From Mycteria americana (taxonomy: Eukaryota > Chordata > Aves > Ciconiiformes > Ciconiidae), in NCBI RefSeq assembly GCF_035582795.1, contig NC_134367.1, forward strand, positions 122,529,562 through 122,593,561: a DNA stretch of 64,000 nucleotides. The letters run 5' to 3'. Position 1 is the first letter of the stretch; each line of letters opens with the position of its first letter. Below, one piece after another: positions 54,881 through 64,000 of this stretch. The position numbers and the translations under genes are program-made. The notes under the pieces were generated by a model. The model was not told the origin of the DNA, did not search any database, and saw nothing but the letters and a program-made list of their open reading frames with translations.

Positions 54881-57579
54881 AGGGAATGCAAACTTTACCT
54901 TGTAATTTTCTTTTCATTCATTTGGTCTTTAGGTTTGGGTCCGGTTTTGTAGTTACGGAGGAGGTCAGGTCATCGCCGGTGTTTTTAACGCTGGCTTTAA
55001 ATAGCTCCATTTAAGGCTGCGTAGCTCTCGGGAGGAGAGGGGAAGAGCAGATTAAAAACTCCGTGGCTTTGTCCGTCCCGTTTGCCGGGGTTGCAGGACT
55101 ACGGCCGTCTGTGCAAATAGAAATGATAGAAACGAATGTCTGAAGCCTGGCACACAAGGAATTTGTCTCATCGGCGTTTTACCCTGCGCTGAACCAGGGC
55201 AAGCTCTGTCAGCACAAGCTGTGGTTTATCCACGGACGTGAAAGTCTTGACCCCTCACTTGGCTGTCCCTTCGCTACCCATCGTGTTGGGGTGGGGTGTG
55301 CAGAGATGTCCCTGGTCTCAGGTGGGATATCACCTGCTCGCCGATGATCGGCAGCAACCCGAGGCGCTTGCTCTGGTGTGCATGGTGACTGCTTGCCGAG
55401 ACTTGGCTTAATCCGGCAAGCTAAGTATTAACTGTGGCCAGCCCCTTGCTAGAAACCCTCCCGGGAGGACGCGATTGCTGTAGACTCAGTAGGTGGCACT
55501 TCGGTTTTAGGCTTGAGCCAGTGCAGACAACCCCTCTTCTCCTCGGGGTGCAGGCACAGGGATGTGCCGTGCCACGGTGGCCTTGGCCCCCGAGCTCCTC
55601 CACTCCCCCCTGCGCCACGGAGGTACCTTGCATGGGTGGAGTTGGCCAGATTTTTTGATGAGGGGAACGTCCCTTGTAACTTATAAAATTTCTCTTGCGT
55701 ACTGTTGTGCAGTGTTATGGGGGAGTAGTTCTGCTACGTTCTGGACGCGGCTGTGTTTCGGTGATGGGTACAGCCGTGTCACCGCAAGGTCGTTTGAAGT
55801 CATGACTTGGCTCTCTCCTTTGCTCGTGTTCGTGCAGGCTTTTTGGGCAGCGCTTGACACAGGGGCTCTGCAGCTGAGTGACGCCGCTGGGCATCACCGC
55901 AGCGGGAGAGTGACAGTGACGGGGACAGAAGCCGTTCAAGCACACGGGCAAGTCAGCAGCAGGCAGCTTCCCGGTGCTGCCCGCTGTTTGCAGGGGTGCT
56001 CGGGATGAGGTGCCCAGTGTTTGCACGGACGCTCGGGAGGAGATGCCCGGAGCACGCTGCCCGTGCACACCAGAGGCAGCGTGGCTGCCGTGCTCAAGCC
56101 GTTCCCTCCTTTGCCTGGCTTGGCCTGGCGGATTTTGCGGCTGTGTTACCTCAGGAGGCTCCTGGCCCTTCTCTCTGTTGCACAAACCAGTTTGTGGCTT
56201 CCACCTACTACGGGAGCATCGTCGTGCTTTTCCCATGTCCGTGAGGCCGGTGGCAGTGCTTTGTGGCACGGCTTTGTAGAAAAAGTATGGTATGTACGAC
56301 TGTGTATTGCTACATTCGTATAACCCCCGTGAGGGATCTCTTTTTTATTACTATTTTTTCTTAAAGCCGGAGCGAGGGTATGCACATGACTAGTACGTGC
56401 AGGGAGGATTAATTTTGTTCTTAAATGCATGTGTGTGCATCGAGCCGGGGTTTCGTCCGCAGTGACAAGTGTTTGAGAGATCCTTCGGGTGAGAACTGAT
56501 ACAGCGATGCTGGAGGGGCAGGGGTGGGGAACGCCGCTCTGCTGACGGCACGAGATGCGGATGCTCTTCCCAGGTCTGTCGCTGAGGTTTTGGGGCAAGA
56601 CGATGAGCTGCTCGTGAGCTGAGATTTTCTACTTCTCCTTCTCCCTTATCAGGTAGGGTTGATACCTTAATTTATATGTCATATGGTGATAGCAAGGTGT
56701 AGGAGATATATAAGAATAAGAAGTGATGCGTTAAAGTAATGAATTATTTCACTCGATGGGTAGTTTAAAGAAAATAGTGTAAAGAAAGCAAAACGTTTCT
56801 GTTTGGTGTCCCGGGGGAGTGCTATGCTGAATCGAAAGGCTGACGGTGAAAGTTGCTTTTGGTGGCTTTGTGCTTTGGTTTTGGCCCCTTCCGCTATCTT
56901 CCGCGTAATTACCACTTTTCAAATGTATTTAAAGGAAGGAGGGGATAAACTTAAATGCTGGATGGAGTAAGTAGCAGTGCCGCCAGTAAGTTCTGCAGAA
57001 GGAGCAGAGCTGGGGGCTGACTGGAAGCATTTGCAGGGTGGTGGACGGTCTGCCCGTCCCGAGGTCTGTCCGTCCTGAGGCATGGGTCCACATGGGGCCA
57101 TGCCGTGAGCCCTGTGCTGCTATGTGCCCCACTGGCTACTCCAAAACCTCCCTGGGAGGTGCAGCGAGGCCACAGGGACCTCTCAGCCCAACTTTTACGG
57201 GTAGCTCTGGCAGCCAGACGTGCTTCCAAGCCATCCCTCAATGGGCGGGTGGAGGCGGTGGGGAGCCACGGCCACCTCAGCCTGGCGAACCACCCCTGGA
57301 GCTCGCCATCCTCCAGCTCCCGCGGCCCGGGCTTGGCGTGTTTTGTGGCCGCCGGCTTGCTGGCATGTGGCTCACAGAGCCAGGCCGCTTGGCCGCTTCC
57401 GCCTCGCTGCAGATTCGGCTTGTTGTGAAATGGTAGAAAGTGGAGGAGCTGATCTGCGGAAGGGTTTGGCCATGAGCGTTGGAAAATGTGAATCACGGGG
57501 ATTCCAGTTTTAAGCCTTCTGGAGATAACGGGCAGCACGTACCAGAGTGCGTGACTTGCAGAGAGCCTTAAAAAACAAG
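54881..57579. other. Intron 6, GC-richer stretch
   Basis: GC-moderate DNA has overlapping open frames on both strands (for example 55,562-56,008 and 55,715-56,269), none with a recognisable domain. A predicted CTCF site lies at 55,486. Confidence 0.5.
55486..55499 (+). promoter_or_regulatory. Predicted CTCF-type site
   Basis: TCAGTAGGTGGCAC matches 13 of 14 positions of the core CTCF pattern CCASYAGRKGGCRS (first base differs). It is a motif call only. Confidence 0.35.
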
Positions 57580-57860
57580 GCGGCGCCCTCGAGATTAAGC
57601 AAACGCTTTATAATCAGGAACACATTTTATACCCAGCGCAGCCTTTGCAGGTATCACGTCCATTCAGACGGAAAGGTGTAGCTGGAGCGAAGCTAATTAT
57701 ACCGCAATTTAATTTTAGTGTTGAAGAACACTACGAGGCGAGCGGGCTCTTGAATCCTGCTAACAATGCGCCGTAATCAAAATACGCTGACTCCGATTGG
57801 CGTCTGTTGTCAGTTAGCTAAAAAGACCATTTGATAGTTGTGACATACGCTTGGCGTTTT
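57580..57860. promoter_or_regulatory. Candidate intronic regulatory block
   Basis: GAGATTAAGC, GCTAATTATACCG, GCAATTTAATTTTAG and CGTAATCAAAATACG appear with several isolated CpGs retained in AT-rich DNA. This differs from the decayed surroundings and may indicate constraint. Confidence 0.3.
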
Positions 57861-60009
57861 TTGCTTGCGATGGAGCTGAAATGAAGTATGGCTGTTGCAG
57901 AGCGAGGGCTGTGCTTGTGCCTTCCCTCCCCAAGAAGCCTCAGTTGGGCCGATGGGATGCTGGAAGTGGGAGCCCGCATTTAAGTGCATGTAAAAAAATT
58001 TGCAGCGGATGCCCCGACGGGTTAATTTTGTCTTCCCGAAAGATACCACTCCCAAAAATCTGTAAGGGGAATGCTTAGAGATGTGGTTTTTGCTGTAAGT
58101 AAAGCCTCGCTGTTTGCCTGAGCCCAGATGTTCAGGGTGAAGTGCAGATCTTTCCGAAACGCCGACTCCCGCCGAGGCTGCCTGCTGGGCTCCTGGTAGG
58201 GAGGGAGGGAGAGGGATGGGAGAGGTTGAGGGCTCCCTCTCAACCCAAATCTGGCTGGGCAGGTCATGTTCGGGATCTCAGCCAGCCATCCGAGAGCCTG
58301 CGCTGTCTCAGTCGGACCTGGGCATCTGGCAGATCCCCTTCTAAATGACTTTTAACACGTAAACGCAATAAAAGGAAGGGATGGTAGACGCTCATTTTCT
58401 GGCTAAGCGGCGAGGCGTTTTTCCTGTTTACACCTTTGGAGGAATCGTTACATGAAATATTGAACAGGAAACTCTTATTTGTCTCTGAAGGCCTTTTTCC
58501 TGGTCTAGAAAGACGTGGAAAATATTCCAGTCCTAGTAAATTCAGTAGGGCCAAGGAGGAATAACACACCTCAAGGCCCTGCGCACCAGCCTTCAGGAGG
58601 CAGTGCTGTCGTTTGGGGCCGACTTTGTGCATGTTTCTGTACGATACTCGACTTAAAAAAATCTACACGGAGCAGTGATTTTATCTACCCTGACCGCGAA
58701 GCTGTGTTTCCTTCTATCGAGAAAGGGATGGGGATTAATGCTATCTAGCGATAGCGATACGGCTCTTATCAAAGGGAGGAGACAGGTTTACAATGCAGGG
58801 TTGCTCTAAATAGAAAGTACTAGTCAATGTTTGTTGTGTGGGAGACAAAAACCCTGCATCGCCATCAGCTGGCTCGGTTAACCTGGCTGGGCAAGCGGTG
58901 TTTACTGTTGAGCTGAGATTAAAAAAATGAGGAATGGAGTAAGGTCAATCGAATGTAAGGCATGGTGTGATTGAGACAGTTGCTGCTCAGGCTTCATGGG
59001 CATCCGTCACGGCTACCACGTGCAGCAGCCACCAACGCAAGAAGCAAAATCTGAGGTCTAAACCTGCTGCTGCCCAAAAGAAGGTTGCTTTCCTTGTTGC
59101 CAGAGGTGATTTTGGGTGGCTGCGGAGTCCCCTCTCAGAGAGAAAGTCCATCTGCCCACGCTGTCCCCCACAGAGGGACTTTGGAGATGGTTCCCCAAGC
59201 ACAGCAGGTTTGATTTCAGCGTGTGCAGGAGGTGGTGGGACTGTGCTCCCGGCAGAACGCAGCCCAGGCTGGTGGCTCTCCGCGTAGAGGTGAACTCACG
59301 CACCCGTGTGCACACGAATGGGGTTTTTTTCCGAAAGTCTTGCCCCTGCAGAACTGACGGGGCTTTGGTGCCTCCTGGAAAAGAAGAGCTGTGCTTTTTC
59401 CCTTTCCTTTTTGTCTTTATGTCCCACCCAGTCTGATGATCTCCATTTCATTCTCCTTTATTTTTTGCGGTTTATGCTTGCTGCTTCTAATTATTCTTTT
59501 TCCTTTGGAAAGCGCTATCACCCTGTCCTTTTGCACTCGTGTTTGCTTTTCCATTCAGCCTGTTTAGGACTCTCAGGCCCTTTCCTCTCCTCTCCTTGCC
59601 ATGCCCTCTTCTCCTCCGTACTCCAAGGGTATGGGGTGGAGCGGAAAGCTCTGCTGTGTTGGAGGTACCTGTGTGGGTACGCAGCCGGTGTTGTGCTGCA
59701 CAAAGATGTTAGCTCCTTCTCCGAACCTGGGTAGGTTCGGCAATGAATCGCGATAGCAGGGCTAATGGAGAGAGCTAGCGTTGTTTGGTGGATGTTGGTT
59801 TGATGATCTTTGCACTGTGCAATGTTAGTTGTGCCTAACATTGAAACCCTGGCCTTGTGAAAATCAGTGGCAAAAGTCCTGTTTATTTCCAGTTTTCCAT
59901 CCTCTGTGGTGTTCACATTGATACCCGCTCTCATTTCCTTTTATCTGTTTGTCTCAGAAACTGTCCTATGTTGCGTGCATAAAGACAGCTTACATCTTAT
60001 TTTTCCTGT
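57861..60009. other. Intron 6, nothing recognised
   Basis: Mixed-composition DNA without recognised exon, RNA gene, repeat family or strong regulatory block. Confidence 0.5.
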
Positions 60010-60165
60010 GCAGCTGCAAAGAGTCAGAGACGAGTCTTACCCTCATTTGAAATAAGGGGAAACTAAAGATAGAAAGCTTACGACTTTTCTGGGGCTAGGA
60101 AGGGAATCCAGGTCAGAGCCGAGACTTCCACGCAGAATTTCTTCATTCGATGGGCCCTGCCGCCT
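60010..60165 (+). repeat. Decayed ancient LINE/SINE-type repeat, copy 3 (partial)
   Basis: ACCCTCATTTGAAATAAGGG and GAAACTAAAGATAGAAAGC are followed by GGGAATCCAGGTCAGAGCC. This is the 3' part of the same block order, lying in intron 6. Confidence 0.4.
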
Positions 60166-61209
60166 CTAATGCTGCAAAGGTTTCCATCTGTGCAAGAGTT
60201 GCCCTCGCTGTGCTGCTTAGTTGCAGGCGGAGTTATCGCCTGTCTGTCATTTCGACGACCTTATTTCTCTAGACTTGGAACACCTCTTTTCCATCCGAAC
60301 TTGATGTTTGTGCCTTTGTTGTTGTTCTATTAAAAACAAGTCACCTCTGAATCCAGGTTGCGTGAAGCAGATTACGGAAGAATTATCAGCGCTAAAAAAG
60401 AGTGTGTTTTGCAGCATTTTGAGGTTCCTGCACGTATTGTTTATTCTGACCCCCTTGGTTTTGGTTGTATTGCGCGTGATGTCCCCACGTGGCTTTGGCA
60501 GGCTGGGTGGGGTTGCTGGCTGCTGGCTGGCAGCCTCGGTTAGCCCCATGAGGAGATGGCAAAGCCATGAGTGGGTCCTCTCAGAAAATCAGGGTAGTCG
60601 TGACCGTGGGTTTAATGGTCCCCGAAAGTCCACACTGGGCAGAGATTGGAATAAACAATGTATGCGTGTGGAATCTAGGAAATAACATGGCATTATATTT
60701 TTAACATTAGCAAAGTATATTTTTAGTCCTGCTTACCAATTCGTATTTTTCGAGGTTTTCTTCCCGATTAAGAGAGAATTCAAAAACTTTCTGTTATGCT
60801 GAATGGGGACCAGGCTACCTGAGGATTATTACTAGCCATGCCCTCCAGAAGTGAAGTGGGATAAGGCTTGTGGACTGCAAAGACAATGTCTGTCTATCAT
60901 GGAGCTCTAGCTTCAGCATCGGTACTATGGATTATACACTTAAGGTATTGAGCGGCCGTATTGAGTGTTTTACCCAAGTGAGGTTGGGGACATCAGTACA
61001 GTCAACAACTAGAAGGATAAACTATGCAAAAAGTAAATCCTTGCGAAATAGATGGGTTCAGTTTGTAGGAGATAGATGCGATGACTTTATGAGGCAGCCC
61101 CCTTTTCGCTTCGAGTTCTTGCCTGTGGTGAGTACAAGTATTTCCTAACGTGGTGGGTCACTGCCCTCAAGAGGAGTCGGGGAGGGTTTTTAAAAGGGAG
61201 GAGTTAAGA

Positions 61210-61870
61210 AGAATCTGAAGAACATTTCAAACATAACGCATTACTTTTTTTCTAATGAATAAGTATTTAATTTAGGAAAAGAAAATAAGATAAAACTTCA
61301 GAAGGAAAACAATAAGCCCAAATTATGTTGACAAATTGCTGGCAGCAGCTCAGTTCCTCCAGGGCGAGGGGGTGAATGATTATACCTGCAGCCAATTCTC
61401 TGGTAGCCTGGAGGAGCGGAGGTTCGTCCAACAGCTAAAGGAATTAGCCGTTCCCCGTCTCCAGTTATTACACAGACACAAATGAGCCCACAAGAGGGCT
61501 GTGCTCACAAAACTTTTGAGAAGATATATATATAAGATGCAGAGTACAATTTTTATCACCTGTAATAGAAAGTGATTTCTTTTATTTATGTACTTATGGT
61601 CAAGCCTTCCGTTCCTTGGCCAGGACCTCTTTTTTTTCCCCTTTCACATGCTTGATGCTCAAAAAAAATCCATTTTATTCTTTAATATAAGCAGAAGGCA
61701 GTGGTTTCCCACACTGCATATTAGTGTTAACTTGACTCAAAGCCCAGCTGTTGTTGGATTGCAGTAATAAGTGCACGTAATGTTATTTATATTGACTCTC
61801 CAATTTAGCCATTAACCAAATAATTTTGTCTGTAGCTTTTTTGTTTATTAAGGCTTGATGTTCACCATGA
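61210..61870. promoter_or_regulatory. Candidate intronic enhancer block
   Basis: AT-rich unique sequence with TTTTATCACCTGTAATAG, GCAGTAATAAGTGCACG, TTATTTATATTGACTC, TTAGCCATTAACC and AAATAATTTTG. Short A/T runs break it. Confidence 0.3.
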
Positions 61871-62404
61871 CACAAGTCAATAACTGCTTCAGAGGCCTCA
61901 TCAAATGTGGTCCTCCCTTTGACGGGGCCGTTGCGCTGGTACCTGCTGGGGCTTGTGCTTTTCAGCCCAGCACATCACCCAAGTGGATGAAGCACCTGGT
62001 AAAGGTCACGGGAGGCAATCGGCGCTTCTGGGATTATTTAAATACACAAACGTTTTTGTTGCTTCCTTTCCTTTTCCCTTTTCTTCTTCTTCTTCTTCTT
62101 TTTCCCCCTGCTTGTATCAGAGTACTCAACAAGCTTCAAAACCAAAACAAAAGTCAGGAAATGTATTTCAAATGCCATGGGTTAAGATAAAACATTCCTT
62201 GTAGAAGGTCTTTTGCCCTTAAAGTGGTGCAGCATTAGGGGTACCCTAGGCTGAATCCTCTTTTCTTTTAAATCAGTCATGCGGCCATGAGTCGAATCAG
62301 TCCCTAGCTGGACCATGGTTTTGGCACTAGAAACTATTGACCAGCAAGAAAGGCAATGGTGCAAAACCAGTTTAAATCATGGGAACTTACAGCGCAGCCT
62401 CGAA

Positions 62405-62463
62405 ATCCCAAAATTATTTTGCTTGCGTGTTCTCAATTTTGCTCGTGCGTTCTCGATTTTGCA
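62405..62463 (+). repeat. 21-bp tandem duplication in intron 6
   Basis: TTTGCTTGCGTGTTCTCAAT is followed by TTTGCTCGTGCGTTCTCGAT, then a third TTTGC start. It is a simple local duplication. Confidence 0.6.
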
Positions 62464-62539
62464 AAGATTTGGGCTGAAAGTTTCACTTGAACGTTGGGGC
62501 AGGGGCAAGCTTGGAAGAGAAAGATAAAAGCTACTAAAA

Positions 62540-62719
62540 AAAGGATTATCAGCGGGTCCCAGCCCATGCCGCAGTGTCCGTTCTCAGCTCAATGGTGTCT
62601 AATGTATAAGCCCAAGTCATAATGGGCCATTATCCTTATTTATACGCTATTGTCACGACCGCGTGGCTGAGACCCTCCTCTGGAATGAGCCAGCCTATGT
62701 AATGGAGTGATTAATTTAT
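62540..62719. promoter_or_regulatory. Candidate intronic regulatory block
   Basis: Unique sequence with GTCTAATGTATAAGCCC, CATAATGGGCCATTATCC (an inverted ATAATGG/CCATTAT) and GTGATTAATTT. It is bounded downstream by an old repeat. Confidence 0.25.
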
Positions 62720-62960
62720 ATTACTTTGCACTTCTCTAAAGTCTCCCTTTGGAAGAACTCCACATGTTTTACAGTCGCTAATTAATTTAATCCCCCAACA
62801 ATATCTGCGCTGTGGATAAGTGCAGCCCTCTTTTTTTGTTGTTTTTTTTTTTCTTTTGGGTTTTTTTTGTTGTTCCCCCAGTAGAAACTGAGTCACAGAG
62901 ATCCCGTGGCTCATCCCAAGTTATGCAGGTCTGGGCGAGCTCGGGTTGCAGGCTTTAACC
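62720..62960 (+). repeat. Decayed ancient LINE/SINE-type repeat, copy 4
   Basis: TTGCACTTCTCTAAAGTCTC, TTTTACAGTCGCTAATTAAT and CCCCCAACAATATCTGCG are followed by a T-rich stretch, CAGTAGAAACTGAGTCACAG, and ATCCCAAGTTATGCAGGTCT. It is the best-preserved copy here, in the same + orientation as the other three. Confidence 0.5.
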
Positions 62961-64000
62961 TGGGAGCCAGGCGGCTTTTCCAAGGGGCATTGCTCATTTG
63001 CAGAAATGGGGAGCAAGTCTTCTAGTTTCTCTCCGTGCGCCCGTGATTAGCAGGAACGCCGGATTTCCTTGTAGAAGGTGACATGGAATTCATTCCTGTT
63101 TATGGCAGCCTTCGTACAGTGAATGGAAAAAAAATCGCTATCATCGCTAAGGAGCCCTGTCAAGTGATAAACCGCAACTTCTTGGAGAAGGGAAATAAAT
63201 AAGTGAGGCGTTTCTAGTTCTGTGTAGGAATAGATTGTCATGACTACTGTCAGAGTTTTCTCTGTAACTAGTGCTGGAAATATTTCTGCAAAAGAGGGAG
63301 GTGGTTCACAGTGTGAAAAATAATAATATTTGGCATGTCCCTGTCAGAAACAATTTAATGTAAAAGTACTTGGAGGATCGGGAGTTTGCGAGTTGGTTTA
63401 GAGACTTTGTTGTCTTAAAAGTTCCTTGGAAGATAAAAAAGAAGGATGAGATTAATGTTATACTTGGCTCCCCGCTTTCGTGGACGGGGGAACTTTGCTG
63501 AAATAGTCGGGAGAAGAAAAATTACACTTGGTTTTGTGCTTTGGATCTATCTTCCCTTGGTGGAGAGAGATGTTTTTGGAACCGGGGCTGAGTCGTGTCT
63601 GTTTAAAAAATAATGCAGCTTTCAACACGGTTATCTCTGAAGAATTTGCATACGAACTTATGCATACGAACCGAAGATAGCTAATCTTTCATCATGTTTA
63701 ATAAACTGACTAAAGATGTAATTCCTAGTCTCTTAAGACTTGAGATGCTTAGTTAAATACAAATACTTTTGAAATGCTAATAGACGGAGGCAGCCAGGAA
63801 AAAAAAGTTAGCAGTATCCCGAGCAGATTCGTTTTTAACAGGCCATAAAAATAATAGCTTAATAAAAGTGAGATTAGGTGGAAAATATTAACTCCTGCTT
63901 CTGAATACAGAAATGTAAACATCTAGGATGCACAAAATTTTGATAAACTGAGGTGGAATCCAACATTTCTTGCATGAGTGCCTGTATAATGTGGCGATAG
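62961..64000. other. Intron 6 to window end
   Basis: Unique AT-rich DNA. At 63,646-63,672 a 14-bp unit containing GCATACGAAC is repeated twice, and POU-type TTTGCAT lies in the first copy. The next MEIS1 exon is not reached. Confidence 0.5.

Noticed and set aside
55562-56269. Overlapping 148- and 184-codon open frames in intron 6
   Set aside because: They lie on opposite strands in GC-moderate intron, without recognised domains or splice-supported structure.
46394-64000. MEIS1 exon 7 (expected to begin P-S-W-N-R-D-H-D-D)
   Set aside because: Looked for the coding start and its downstream serine/glycine-rich part by eye and did not find either, so intron 6 most likely extends past the window.

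Overview
The window holds the 5' end of a vertebrate MEIS1 gene (TALE-class homeobox transcription factor) on the + strand, with about 38 kb of upstream non-coding DNA and the start of a long intron 6. Six coding exons splice together in frame with canonical AG/GT borders. They give 210 codons (12+227+142+51+51+147 = 630 nt), from the start codon at 39,658 to the donor at 46,394. Diagnostic residues in exons 3-6 ([44 protein letters not shown]) match MEIS1 and not MEIS2. The homeodomain exons lie beyond base 64,000.

The organism is an amniote and most likely a bird or other archosaur/turtle-line sauropsid. Intact LINEs, SINEs and LTR elements are scarce. The recognisable interspersed repeats are decayed relics that resemble old sauropsid families, including palindromic MITE-like elements. 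The promoter and exon 2 sit in extremely GC-rich DNA with C/G homopolymers of 14-18 bp, a pattern common in bird genomes. The species cannot be named from the sequence.

Layout: 1-31,600 is gene-free flank. It carries several AT-rich, homeodomain-site-dense blocks that look like developmental enhancers (7.78-8.42, 17.49-18.32, 24.0-24.26 and 28.43-28.70 kb). It also holds an 8-copy 56-bp minisatellite (15,692-16,140), a 58-bp tandem duplication (20,390-20,505) and old repeat relics. From 31,700 to 49,020 there is a chain of CpG-rich segments, as expected for a developmental-regulator CpG island domain. The core promoter island (37,370-38,940) has paired CCAAT boxes, an ETS site, a 48-bp perfect GC palindrome and a (CGG)n tract. 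The 5' leader carries a perfect PBX-MEIS composite site (TGATTGACAG) and two short upstream ORFs. Exons 1-6 span 39.66-46.39 kb. Intron 6 fills the rest of the window: a second CpG island (48.36-49.02 kb), candidate enhancer blocks, a clear palindromic MITE (53,165-53,372) and two more old repeat relics.

The coherent biological theme is a TALE/HOX gene whose regulatory DNA carries TALE/HOX-type binding sites in the leader, an upstream block and upstream CpG-flanking DNA. This suggests auto- or cross-regulation. I found no second protein-coding gene, no RNA gene, no CRISPR array and no bacterial-type system. The long open frames in the GC-rich island are composition artefacts.
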